A stretch of 64,000 bases of DNA, taken from Runella aurantiaca (GTDB taxonomy: Bacteria; Bacteroidota; Bacteroidia; Cytophagales; Spirosomataceae). The DNA lies in the NCBI RefSeq assembly GCF_003339505.1, contig NZ_QPIW01000009.1, positions 62,001 to 126,000 on the forward strand, written 5' to 3'. Numbering within the stretch: the stretch's first letter is position 1; each line of letters opens with the position of its first letter. The notes below the pieces were generated by a model, which was not told the origin of the DNA, made no database searches, and worked only from the letters and a program-made list of their open reading frames with translations. Of the stretch, positions 1-7,663 are shown one piece after another. The translations under genes and the position numbers were made by a program.

Positions 1-364
1 TAACGGGGCACAATTCATCGCCGAAATGGTTCAAAAGTATTTCAAAGACAAACAGGTTGTTCAGGAATTTACAAAACCTGCCACACCTCAGCAGAACAGC
101 CATATTGAATCGTATCATTCTATCATGGAAAGCGCTGTCTGTCAGAAGTTTGAGTTTGCTAATATAAGCGATGCAAAAGAAATAATGAATCAATTCCGTG
201 ATTTCTATAATCGCTTCGGCGCTCCGATTTGAAAGAATTCATAGCGGAATCAATTTTCTGAGTCCTGCCGAGTTCCTTCTTCAAAAAGGAATCGACATGA
301 AAAGCAATCCCATTAACCGAGTTCCCATTCTCTAAAATAAGGGACGCTTTTTTGTCCAGTTTTT
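1..364 (+). mobile_element. IS3-family element, right part (3' orfB and right end)
   Basis: This is the 3' portion of an IS3-family insertion sequence whose left part lies outside the window. It carries the C-terminal part of the DDE transposase and ends near 364 with tgtccagtttt. Read from outside inward this end is aaaactggacaa, the same terminal motif as the oppositely oriented element that ends at 860, so both elements belong to one IS group. The right end abuts the broken orfB of that second element, which suggests this copy inserted into it. The exact end and the target duplication cannot be fixed because the left junction is not present. Confidence 0.75.
2..335 (+). pseudogene. IS3-family transposase OrfB, 3' part, frameshifted
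   Basis: The reading frame is open from base 2 and contains the integrase-core signatures NGAQF (second catalytic Asp region) and QNSHIESYHS (catalytic Glu), so this is the C-terminal half of a DDE transposase of the IS3/rve type. The frame stops at 230-232 just after FYNRFGAPI. The usual family continuation, seen here as ERIHSGINFLSPAEF, is found in the +1 frame from 231 and runs to a stop at 333-335. One indel near 225-231 therefore separates the two parts. The gene is probably inactive in this copy unless the shift is a sequencing error. The 5' end lies outside the window. Confidence 0.8.
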
Positions 365-524
365 ATCGGTCAGCACAGTTTTCCATAGACACCCCAACCG
401 GCTGATAATAATAGCTTGAACGAGCTAAACCCAATAGGGAGCATTGTTGATTAATGCTTAACTCGGGGTGCAAAGGGTCAATTAACAGGCGTAAATCTGC
501 TATCAACTCGTCCGTAATTTTTTT
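365..524 (-). pseudogene. IS3-family transposase OrfB, 5' fragment
   Basis: In the -1 frame relative to orfA, after the A9 slippery run, the sequence encodes LIDPLHPELSINQQCSLLGLA and then RSSYYYQPVGVS. This is the typical N-terminal HTH region of IS3-group OrfB proteins. The frame is cut after MENCADR, where the end of the oppositely oriented IS begins at 364/365, so the catalytic DDE domain is missing. This is a truncated, inactive fragment. The rest of this orfB would be expected on the far side of the invading IS, outside the window. Confidence 0.7.
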
Positions 525-799
525 TTCAGGTAATCGTTTTCTACTTTTAATTGACCAATTTGTTGAAAAAGAGGAGCTTCGATTTGCTCTCGTTCTTGAG
601 CTGATAAATCTACATTGCTTTTTCCGGCAAACAGCGAAGGTAATCCTTCCAGTGCCTGTTGTTTCCAGAGAGTTATTTGTGTGGCATGAATACCATATTC
701 GCTGCTTAATTGAGCCAATGTCTTGTGCCCCTTCAGAGCCTCTAAGACAACTTTTGTTTTGAATTGTGCGTCGTGAACGCGTCGAGATAACTTTGCCAT
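503..799 (-). CDS. IS3-family transposase OrfA
   Basis: The product is 98 residues. An N-terminal helix-turn-helix of the IS3/IS911 OrfA type (about residues 8-50, including TLAQLSSEYGIHATQITLWK) is followed by a leucine-zipper-like stretch (about 70-95). OrfA binds the IS ends, and when fused to OrfB by frameshifting it makes the active transposase. Near the 3' end, nine T on the plus strand (518-526), i.e. A9 in the mRNA, give a classical slippery site. The orfB frame, beginning PEKKITDELIADL, is reached by a -1 shift there. OrfA itself appears intact, but its partner OrfB is truncated, so the copy could move only with help from another element. Confidence 0.85.
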   Translation of the reverse strand: MAKLSRRVHDAQFKTKVVLEALKGHKTLAQLSSEYGIHATQITLWKQQALEGLPSLFAGKSNVDLSAQEREQIEAPLFQQIGQLKVENDYLKKKLRTS

Positions 800-861
800 A
801 GTTGGACATTTCGTAGTTCTAAGTTAATTGATTTTTACTTATTACAGTTGTCCAGTTTTTG

Positions 862-1232
862 GGGAGCACTATACTCTCAAAATATTTATCCCCAATATCC
901 TCTCCCAGCTCCATTTTAAAAGAGTACCAAACATTCTTGCCTTTTTTGAGCTCAAATTTTAAATCGGCTGCTCCTTTACCAATAAGCAGGTTATTACCAC
1001 CTAAATATGCAATTACAGTGGGAACTAAGTCCGATGTTTCTATGCCACCTTCTTTTAACTTTTGATTTAGTCGAAGAGGTTCAACTTTTATTGTTTTTCC
1101 TTCCCAGTAAGCCATTGATACGACAGTCGTAGATGTACCAAAATCAATACCAATGAAAGTCGCATTTGGATTGACAGTTAAATTATTCTCTAAAAAAGGG
1201 ACTAAACTGTTGATAGTAATATTTTGTGGCAT
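862..1232 (-). pseudogene. Hsp70/actin-like ATPase protein, N-terminal fragment cut by IS
   Basis: About 123 native residues remain. FIGIDFGTSTTVVSMAYW near residues 26-43 is the phosphate-1 loop of the Hsp70/actin ATPase fold, and DLVPTVIAYLG followed by LIGKGAADL matches the start of Hsp70-like ATPase domains. At about 861-864 the codons change to LPKNWTTV, which is translated IS terminus, so the gene is interrupted by the IS and the nucleotide-binding domain is incomplete. The 24-residue stretch before the ATPase core is longer than in DnaK, which argues for a divergent Hsp70-like protein rather than the chaperone. The gene is divergent from the XRE regulator at 1272, only 39 bp away, so the two may have been regulated together. 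Confidence 0.7.
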
Positions 1233-1271
1233 GGTACTGAGAATTAAATAATGGGTAATTAGTTTTCAATT

Positions 1272-1565
1272 ATGAGGTCAGTTGTGACAAAAATCCGTGA
1301 TAATAGCTCACTCAAACGCTTTGGCTCAAACCTTCCTAGGCTCCGAGAATCGAAAGGTCTGAGCCAAGAGGAACTTTATTTTCGTGCTAACCTCTCCAAA
1401 AACCAAGTCGGCAACATCGAACGCGGCGAGGTCAACACCACCATCAGCATAGCCTACGCCTTGGCCCAAGCTTTGGAGATTGAGGTATCAGAGCTTTTTC
1501 AGTTTGAAAAAATGGATTTTCAAGGGAATCTACCTAGTTTTTGGCTATTATTTATCAAACGGTAG
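1272..1565 (+). CDS. XRE-family helix-turn-helix regulator
   Basis: This 97-residue protein has a Cro/CI-type HTH domain at about residues 17-73 (LPRLRESKGLSQEELYFRA, then NQVGNIERGEVNT). This is the common five-helix DNA-binding fold, with no additional sensor domain. The C-terminal 25 residues are hydrophobic and unremarkable. It is divergent from the disrupted Hsp70-like gene, so autoregulation plus control of that neighbour is plausible but not demonstrated. No -7 element of the TAnnTTTG type was found in the 39-bp intergenic space. Confidence 0.75.
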   Translation: MRSVVTKIRDNSSLKRFGSNLPRLRESKGLSQEELYFRANLSKNQVGNIERGEVNTTISIAYALAQALEIEVSELFQFEKMDFQGNLPSFWLLFIKR

Positions 1566-1586
1566 GTGGATAGATATTTTTGGGTA

Positions 1587-1892
1587 TTAAGCCGGTTCTA
1601 AATGAGGTGAGGCGGGAATAATAAATAGCGTAGTGTCTAAGTAAGACTCTATTAGATACAGGGTTTCCAATGTAAAATTGTGCGTACCGGAAAGCCATTT
1701 AGTTACTTCCGATGGGTTTTTGTGCATCGCCTCGGCCAATTGTTTTTTGCTCCAACCTTTTGCTTTGAGGGCCTCATCAATCAACGCTGCCAACAACATA
1801 GTACGTTTGGTTTTATTAAATTGTGCTGGGTCTCTTTGTGCCAAAAAATCAGCGACAACTTTACTACGATATTTTTTTGCTTGAGTTTCCAT
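1587..1892 (-). CDS. HigA-like XRE antitoxin
   Basis: The product is 101 residues with a helix-turn-helix at about 46-72 (GWSKKQLAEAMHKNPSEVTK, then WLSGTHNFTLETL). It is preceded by a basic N-terminal segment (KKYRSKVVADFLAQRD). The size and the position immediately downstream of a small acidic toxin-like protein fit a toxin-first HigBA-type system, in which this protein would neutralise the toxin and repress the operon through the palindrome at 2405-2426. The assignment rests on domain type and gene order. A stand-alone regulator is the alternative. Confidence 0.65.
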   Translation of the reverse strand: METQAKKYRSKVVADFLAQRDPAQFNKTKRTMLLAALIDEALKAKGWSKKQLAEAMHKNPSEVTKWLSGTHNFTLETLYLIESYLDTTLFIIPASPHLEPA

Positions 1893-1982
1893 TTGATTAT
1901 CAACGTTTTAATCTTCAAAAATAAATGTTCCTTCCAAACGATTTTGGTCAGCAGACCACCACAAATCTCCTGTTTTAAATGC

Positions 1983-2390
1983 TTAAGTAATTTTTTTAGA
2001 AATGTATCGGAGTAGATAGTTTTCCTGTTTTAGTTTTTCATCTTCCTGCAATGCCCTTACATTTTTGTTGCCTCCTCCTCCAAGTACGATACAGGTACTG
2101 CCATAGCGTATGCTGTAGAGTCTGAGTTTCTTATCGGGAGAGTCATACAAAGCGCAGACCCCGTCGCCAAGTGTCCCTTCATTGAGTTTGAAATAGTGCT
2201 CTCTTGCCCCTGTAAAATGCCCGATGATTTCGAGTCTGTCAAGAATAGAACCTAATTCATCTGGATACAGCGTCTCGTTTTCCTGAACAAATTGGTCAAA
2301 TAATGTGGTATTGGCATCGTCTATAAAAACAGAATAAATACTTGCTTTTACCCCCGAAAATTCGTCCAGTTCTACAATTTCAAATTTCAT
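1983..2390 (-). CDS. HigB/RelE-like toxin (putative), possibly shortened by a stop
   Basis: This 135-residue protein has the pattern LYDSPDKKLRLYSIRYG followed by STCIVLGGGGNKN and a Lys-rich C-terminal helix. It resembles the core strands of RelE/HigB-type ribosome-dependent mRNA interferases, although overall similarity cannot be measured here. It precedes the HTH antitoxin gene. The stop at 1983-1985 is followed in the same frame by 24 open codons ending at 1908, with a protein-like sequence (GDLWWSADQNRLEGTFIFED). A CAA-to-TAA change could therefore have shortened it, and the longer frame would leave a more usual 15-bp gap to the antitoxin. A -7 element (2395-2402) and a perfect palindrome lie directly upstream. 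Confidence 0.5.
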   Translation of the reverse strand: MKFEIVELDEFSGVKASIYSVFIDDANTTLFDQFVQENETLYPDELGSILDRLEIIGHFTGAREHYFKLNEGTLGDGVCALYDSPDKKLRLYSIRYGSTCIVLGGGGNKNVRALQEDEKLKQENYLLRYISKKIT

Positions 2391-2394
2391 ACCA

Positions 2395-2402
2395 CAAAGA
2401 TA
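2395..2402 (-). promoter_or_regulatory. -7 element TATCTTTG for the toxin-antitoxin operon
   Basis: On the minus strand this reads TATCTTTG, matching TAnnTTTG. It ends 4 nt before the ATG at 2390, so the transcript would be nearly or fully leaderless if this box is used. Confidence 0.4.
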
Positions 2403-2404
2403 AT

Positions 2405-2426
2405 TATTTTACTTATAAGTAAAATA
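2405..2426. promoter_or_regulatory. Perfect 22-bp palindrome, likely TA operator
   Basis: Half-sites TATTTTACTTA and TAAGTAAAATA form an uninterrupted inverted repeat 15 bp upstream of the toxin start codon. It sits immediately upstream of a minus-strand TATCTTTG -7 element, the usual place for repressor binding by an HTH antitoxin. Confidence 0.6.
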
Positions 2427-2631
2427 CATACAATTGTCGAAAGAGCAATTAAGTAGAGTAGAGCGTTCCGGAACACAGTTTATCTTTATCCCTACCAGCG
2501 AAGGTAAATAAACGTCCGAAAAACAGTTGTAAAGCCAGCCCTTGTACATTTACATTATAATTTCCCGCCAAATCCGCCCAAAGCAAGCCGACATTCTTTA
2601 ATTTTACAGCCAACATCCAATTGCTTCTATT

Positions 2632-3750
2632 TTGCTTTTTAAGAATATACTCGGTCACGACGATACCAAGCGGGCGCTGATTCGCTCCGTACAGAATAAC
2701 CACGTAGCGCACGCCCAACTTTTTGACGGGCCAGTGGGCGGGGCGGGCATTGCGTTGGCGTGGGCGTTTGCCACCTTTGTCAATTGCGAAGACCGTCAGC
2801 CTGACGATGCCTGCGGGCGTTGTGCTTCCTGCTCCAAGATGCGTAAGTTGGTCCACCCCGATGTGTATCATATCTTTCCATTGCCTCGTACTCCCAAAGA
2901 AGGAGAGGATTTATTGGGTGAACTAACGCCCAAATGGCGTGCTTTTTTGGAAGAACATCCTTACCGAGCGCTCCCCGAATGGTTGGCATACATCAACGCC
3001 ACGGGCAATCAGCAGGGAATTATTCCCATCAAAGAATCGAGGAGTATTGTTAGTAAGCTGTCACTCAAAGCGTTTGAGGGGGAGTTTAAAATTATGCTCT
3101 TTTGGCAACCCGAATTGCTCAATGTACAGGCGGCCAATGCGCTGTTGAAGATTCTGGAAGAACCGCCCGAAAAGACGCTGTTTTTGATTGTTTCCAGTCA
3201 ATCAGACAAGTTATTGACTACCATTATCTCACGTACACAGCGGGTAGCCATTCGTGCCTTTACGGATGAGGAAGTGACGCAGTTTTTGGCCCAAAAAGGG
3301 ATTGATGAGCGACGGGCGCGGCAGATTGCGTACCTCTGCGAAGGAAATCTTGCCGAGGCCATGCGTCTGACCAACGAGACGGAAGACGACCGCCACGCGT
3401 GGTTTGCGCAATGGATGCGTAAATGCTACTCGCGCGATTTTGTGTCCTTGGTCAAACTTGCGGATGAATTTGATACATTGGGCAAAGAAAAACAAAAAGG
3501 GATTTTCGACTATACCCTCAACCTGTTTCGGGATTTGTTTTTGTGGCAAAACGGCGTGGAAGAATTGCTACGGTTGCAGGATGAAGAGCTGAGTTTTGTG
3601 CAAAAATTTGGGAAGGCTGTCAACCCAGGAGCCATCGAGTTACTGATTCAGGAAATCACCGACGGTTACTATCACCTCGAACGCAACGCCCGCGCCAAAG
3701 TGTTGTTTCTGGATATTTCATTGACGGCAGCCCGAACGATGCGCGGCTAA
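2632..3750 (+). CDS. holB: DNA polymerase III subunit delta' (clamp-loader)
   Basis: This 372-residue AAA+ clamp-loader subunit helps load the sliding clamp at replication forks together with delta and tau/gamma. The N-terminus (LFKNILGH, then NNHVAHAQLFDGPVGGAG) has the degenerate P-loop typical of delta'. Cys52, Cys61, Cys64 and Cys67 form the clamp-loader zinc module. NALLKILEEPPEKTLFLIVS is the conserved region before the SRC-type motif, seen here as IISRTQR. The C-terminal third is the helical collar. The start is a TTG at 2632, because the frame upstream contains only ATT and TTG options before a stop at 2599. A region of unclear content (2427-2631) separates it from the TA locus. Confidence 0.9.
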   Translation: MLFKNILGHDDTKRALIRSVQNNHVAHAQLFDGPVGGAGIALAWAFATFVNCEDRQPDDACGRCASCSKMRKLVHPDVYHIFPLPRTPKEGEDLLGELTPKWRAFLEEHPYRALPEWLAYINATGNQQGIIPIKESRSIVSKLSLKAFEGEFKIMLFWQPELLNVQAANALLKILEEPPEKTLFLIVSSQSDKLLTTIISRTQRVAIRAFTDEEVTQFLAQKGIDERRARQIAYLCEGNLAEAMRLTNETEDDRHAWFAQWMRKCYSRDFVSLVKLADEFDTLGKEKQKGIFDYTLNLFRDLFLWQNGVEELLRLQDEELSFVQKFGKAVNPGAIELLIQEITDGYYHLERNARAKVLFLDISLTAARTMRG

Positions 3751-3843
3751 TCAACTGTTTTTTTTAAGAGAAAGGCAGTTAAAGGTGACTTTTGGGCAAT
3801 TAAACGGTCTTGAAGGGCAAACACTCTTAAACTTTCAATCATA

Positions 3844-4107
3844 ATGAATATCATCATCACCATCGTCGTTGGGGCCGTTGCCGGGTGGTTGGCAGATTTA
3901 GCCTTCAAACGTTTTTCGTTTTCGACCCTTTATCAAATCTTATTGGGTATTGCAGGGGCTTTTGTAGGAGGGTATCTCTTTGACGGAGAATTTCACACCA
4001 TGCTCGGGTTGCCGGACTTCATAAGCCGGGTTTTGGAAGCTTTTAGTGGAGCCGCCATTATTTTATTAGCGATTATTTTATACCGAAGCCTTACTGCCAA
4101 AAAGTAA
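3844..4107 (+). CDS. GlsB/YeaQ/YmgE-family small membrane protein
   Basis: This 87-residue, very hydrophobic protein has three predicted membrane segments (about 4-20, 31-47 and 64-82), with a glycine-rich AGAFVGGYLF motif in the second. Size and pattern match the transglycosylase-associated/GlsB-YeaQ-YmgE family, which is linked to general stress responses although its molecular role is unknown. It is a single gene, ending at the bidirectional terminator shared with the convergent VCBS gene. No clear promoter was found. Confidence 0.7.
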   Translation: MNIIITIVVGAVAGWLADLAFKRFSFSTLYQILLGIAGAFVGGYLFDGEFHTMLGLPDFISRVLEAFSGAAIILLAIILYRSLTAKK

Positions 4108-4136
4108 GTTAAAATCGTTTTATTTTGAAAATTACC

Positions 4137-4180
4137 AATAAAAGTCATCGGCCAATCTTAGTTGACCGATGACTTTTATT
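4137..4180. terminator. Bidirectional hairpin terminator
   Basis: An 18-bp inverted repeat with one mismatch (aataaaagtcatcggcca against tgaccgatgacttttatt) and A/T-rich flanks lies between two convergent genes, so it can serve both. Confidence 0.8.
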
Positions 4181-7100
4181 TTATATCCCTTCTTTGCGGT
4201 ATGTTTTAAGCACACCTTGATTTATTCCAAACAACAATTCGTTGTTTATGGATAAAATGCCTCTTACTTCGCCATTGATATAAAAACCAGAGCTATGCTG
4301 GGGAACATAACTAAACGTTCCGTTGCCGTTGTTGTGGAGCAACGTACCAAAATTGGCGTCGTACTGCCCGAGACGGAGACGGGTGCGGAGTTGATTGCCA
4401 CAAAGGAGCAAATCCTTTTTTCCGTCTTTGTCATAATCCAATGAAATCAGGGCGTGAATGGGAGAGGTCTGGACTTCGATGGGTAATTTTTTGGCCGTAA
4501 ATTTTCCAGCAGGGCCTTGCTCAAACCAAGTAGTAGCCAAGTGATTGGCTTCCAGTCGCGTGGCACCTTCAAGCTCTGATGATGTAAATACATCTTTGAG
4601 CGTAGCGTCAGAATATGTTTTGTAATCAGGATACCGCTTGCCCATGATGGGTAATTGTCCAATCAATTCGTCGCGGGTGATGTAAGGGTAGCTTTTTCCT
4701 TGGATGTACGTACACAAAATGGGGTCAATGCGGCCGTTTTGGTCAAAATCCTTGAAATAGAGTTCGGCGGGTTGTTCGGGCGAGGCTTTCACTTGGCTAT
4801 TGAGCCCCAAATTCCCGACAATTAAGTCCATTTTTCCGTCGTTGTTGAAGTCGTCCACTAGCAGTTTATTCCACCAACCGCTGTAGTTTCGGTCAAAGTA
4901 TTTATCGGTTTTGTTCTCCAGTTTACCGTTATTGTTTTCAAAAACCGTCAAAGGCATCCATTCTCCTACCACAATCAATTCGGATTTTTTATCTCCGTTG
5001 AGGTCGAGCCAAGCGGCGTCGGTCACCATGCCAATTTTTTGAAGCTCAGGGGCCACAGAAGCGGCGGCATCTTTAAAATTGCCTTTGCCGTCGTTGAGCA
5101 AAATAAAACTGGGGGGAATTTCGGGATAACTACCGGGCACCACGCGTCCACCCACAAATAAATCGGGTTTTTGGTCCCCGTTTAAGTCAGTCACCCGGAC
5201 GCAACTTGTACTGACAGGCATGGGCGGAAGAGCGGCTGGGTTTTTGGTAAAATTGCCTTTTCCGTCATTGAAATACAGCGCATCTTGCAACAAAGCATCA
5301 TTGGGCTCAAAATTGGCATAGCCCCCGTGACAAACATACAAATCGAGAGAACCATCACCGTTGACGTCGAAAAATACCGCGTCGGAGGCATCGCTTTTGG
5401 CGTCGATTTCAAAAGCCGCTTGTGGTTTTTTGACGAACCGTGGCGTAGAACCTTTTTGTTGTAAAAACAAGGCCCCTGCCTGTCCGTTACCGCCGCCAAC
5501 AAATACATCTTCTAAGCCATCACCATTGACATCGGCCTTGGCCAGTGCCGGACCCACGTATGATTGCGGATTGACCATCAGAATCTGCCTTTTAAAATCA
5601 TTGTAGGCTAAAGCGGGTTGGGCATAACTGATGCCTGATGGAGTTTCTTTAAACAGAGGTTTTTTAGGAGCAGACGCACCGATGGCTTCCTTTGCGTCCT
5701 TTTCGTTCAGGGTTAGCCATTGGTCTCCTTTAACGTTGGAAAGGCGCTGTTGTTTGCCGTTGGGCCACAGTACTTTTAGAGAATCAATCGTTATGGCGTT
5801 GCCTAATCCAAAATGCAGTACGTTGGAAACGCTCGACTGATACCCACGCATGGGCATTTGCTCTAGGTACTGGGTTTGGCCCTTTTGGTACAAAATAACC
5901 TTTGTCCCAATGCCCGAACGGTTGAGTTCATTGCCCACTAATGTCACTTTTAGGTAGTGATTTTTGAGCAATTGTTGGGCTTCGTTTTGGTAGATAAATG
6001 CGGACTGATTTACGTTGTTGACCACCAAATCCAAGTCACCGTCGTTGTCTAAATCGGCATAAACGGCTCCGTTGCTGTTGGAATTTTGTCCCAATCCCCA
6101 CTGCATCCCAACATTTTTGAACGTCAGGTCTTTGTTGTTTTTATAGAGGTAATTCACCACGTTGGATGCGGGCATCTGCTGCACCAGATTCAGCACATCC
6201 TGCCGCCCAATGTTGGGTTGGTTTTGCTGAAAATCGTTCATGTATTTCAGAAAATCGAGGTTGGTGTAGTCGCGCAGGTAGCCGTTGGTAATGTAGAGGT
6301 CTTTCCATCCGTCGTTGTCATAATCGGCAAAAAGCGCCGCCCAACTCCAATCGGTGTTTGAAACCCCTGCAAGTTGACCAATTTCTGAGAATGCTACTCC
6401 TCCCCCTGACTGAGGAGAGGTTGGGAGGGGGGTATTCAACTGCAACATATTCCGCATGTACTGCTTATGAAAACCCGACCGGACTACCATGTCAAATTTC
6501 TCATAGTTGTCGGGGGCCATGAGGAGTTTTTGACGGCGATTTTCTTCGGGCAACATATCAAGTGTGAAAATATCTGGCGTGGCGTCGTTGTTCACATCGG
6601 CTACGTCATTGCCCATAGAGAAATGAGAGGTATGTTCTATTGCGGTTGTGAGTTGGTCCACAAAACCACCTTTTTTGTTATTTATGTAAAGATGGTCCGG
6701 GATGGTATAGTCATTGCTGACGTAAATATCTGGCCAGCCGTCTTGGTTAAAATCAGCGATACCCGCTCCCAGACCGTAGGAGAGGGGAGAACTGTTGATA
6801 CCCGCTTTGGTGGTGACATCAACGAAACGTTTGCCTTCATTCCGAAAAAGCCGAGAGCCACTTACGGGGTCGTCTTGTTTGTTGAATTCTGCGCTGTTGG
6901 ATTCATTCAAAACGGGCAGGGACTTTATGTTGTGGTTGAGTAAAAACAAGTCCAAGTCACCGTCGTGGTCGTAGTCGAAAAAGTAGGCATTTGTGCTCGA
7001 TGAAGGGTCGTTTAGGCCATACTCTACGGCTTGGTCTAGAAATGTTGGAATGCCTTGGGCGTTGTTGCCCTGATTGATAAACAACTCATTGGCTTTCTTT

Positions 7101-7546
7101 TCCAGGGGAAGATTGCCCGAATGACAAACGAAAATATCCAATTTTCCGTCGCCATTGACATCTGCCATGGTCACTCCAGTCTTCCAGGGGCCTTCGCGCC
7201 CGGCGGCTCCCGAGGCGGCGCTGATGTCTTCAAACTGCATTTTTCCTTTGTTGAGGTAGAGTTTGTTGGCGCTGAGGTTGGCGGTAAAGTAAAGGTCTTC
7301 CAGTTTGTCACCGTTCAAATCGCCCACCGCAACGCCGCCGCCGTTGTAAAAATACTCATACATCAACACGTTGGTATTGAGGCCTTCATTGATGATATTT
7401 TGAAAATCGACATTGGTTTTTTCAGGAGTCAGCAGGGTGAAAAGCGTGGGTTCGGTTACTTCCGTTTGGGTATCTTTTTGTTCTTGGCAACTTGTCGATA
7501 TGAACAACACAATGATGCACCCTGCGAGCAGTGTAAGATGTTTCAT
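4181..7546 (-). CDS. VCBS/FG-GAP repeat lipoprotein with ASPIC/UnbV domain
   Basis: The chosen start at 7546 gives a lipoprotein signal (MKHLTLLAGC, then lipobox STSC with Cys20) and a product of about 1121 residues. The longer upstream frame (to 7609) has no signal-like sequence. The mature part has many FG-GAP/VCBS repeats with calcium-binding DxNxDG-type loops (DLNGDK, DVNGDG, DFNNDG), which fold as beta-propellers, and a central ASPIC/UnbV-like block ending VLWPNGKQQRLSNV. Such proteins sit on the cell surface. Their role next to SusC/SusD is not established, but substrate binding is often inferred. It is transcribed after the 236-residue gene. Residues of about 371-385 (TPLPTSPQSGGG) are encoded by an in-frame repeat described separately. 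Confidence 0.85.
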   Translation of the reverse strand: MKHLTLLAGCIIVLFISTSCQEQKDTQTEVTEPTLFTLLTPEKTNVDFQNIINEGLNTNVLMYEYFYNGGGVAVGDLNGDKLEDLYFTANLSANKLYLNKGKMQFEDISAASGAAGREGPWKTGVTMADVNGDGKLDIFVCHSGNLPLEKKANELFINQGNNAQGIPTFLDQAVEYGLNDPSSSTNAYFFDYDHDGDLDLFLLNHNIKSLPVLNESNSAEFNKQDDPVSGSRLFRNEGKRFVDVTTKAGINSSPLSYGLGAGIADFNQDGWPDIYVSNDYTIPDHLYINNKKGGFVDQLTTAIEHTSHFSMGNDVADVNNDATPDIFTLDMLPEENRRQKLLMAPDNYEKFDMVVRSGFHKQYMRNMLQLNTPLPTSPQSGGGVAFSEIGQLAGVSNTDWSWAALFADYDNDGWKDLYITNGYLRDYTNLDFLKYMNDFQQNQPNIGRQDVLNLVQQMPASNVVNYLYKNNKDLTFKNVGMQWGLGQNSNSNGAVYADLDNDGDLDLVVNNVNQSAFIYQNEAQQLLKNHYLKVTLVGNELNRSGIGTKVILYQKGQTQYLEQMPMRGYQSSVSNVLHFGLGNAITIDSLKVLWPNGKQQRLSNVKGDQWLTLNEKDAKEAIGASAPKKPLFKETPSGISYAQPALAYNDFKRQILMVNPQSYVGPALAKADVNGDGLEDVFVGGGNGQAGALFLQQKGSTPRFVKKPQAAFEIDAKSDASDAVFFDVNGDGSLDLYVCHGGYANFEPNDALLQDALYFNDGKGNFTKNPAALPPMPVSTSCVRVTDLNGDQKPDLFVGGRVVPGSYPEIPPSFILLNDGKGNFKDAAASVAPELQKIGMVTDAAWLDLNGDKKSELIVVGEWMPLTVFENNNGKLENKTDKYFDRNYSGWWNKLLVDDFNNDGKMDLIVGNLGLNSQVKASPEQPAELYFKDFDQNGRIDPILCTYIQGKSYPYITRDELIGQLPIMGKRYPDYKTYSDATLKDVFTSSELEGATRLEANHLATTWFEQGPAGKFTAKKLPIEVQTSPIHALISLDYDKDGKKDLLLCGNQLRTRLRLGQYDANFGTLLHNNGNGTFSYVPQHSSGFYINGEVRGILSINNELLFGINQGVLKTYRKEGI
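6394..6436. repeat. GC-rich dispersed-type repeat inside the VCBS coding frame
   Basis: The segment has an internal inverted repeat (ctcctccccctgac / tgaggagagg) followed by ttgggagggggg. It encodes TPLPTSPQSGGG exactly where FG-GAP proteins normally have a short NNGDGT-type turn, so it looks like a mobile palindromic repeat captured in frame. Confidence 0.5.
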
Positions 7547-7663
7547 CAATAGAAGATAAAATAAAGCTAAAAAATTTAATGAGGTCTCAAAGCGCCTTTT
7601 GGCGCACAAAGCGAGTACAAATTGAGTAAAAATGAATGGTTATAGCAAATGACGAATATTCAT

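Larger units (their letters stand above)
365..860 (-). mobile_element. IS3-family element, left part (orfA and 5' orfB)
   Basis: A second IS3-family element reads leftwards. Its left terminus at about 860 reads aaaaactggacaactg going inward, sharing aaaactggacaa with the end of the neighbouring element at 364. It contains a full orfA and the first part of orfB, and is cut at 365 where the other element begins. It lies directly in the Hsp70-like gene, whose codons run into the IS end at about 861-864. The head-to-head arrangement is most simply explained by a second IS insertion into the first. Confidence 0.75.

Noticed and set aside
2449-2871. Minus-strand 140-codon frame overlapping the start of holB
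   Set aside because: It mostly covers conserved holB codons on the opposite strand. Its last 50 residues outside holB match no family I know.
7547-7609. Upstream start of the VCBS gene
   Set aside because: The downstream ATG at 7546 gives a clean lipoprotein signal peptide.
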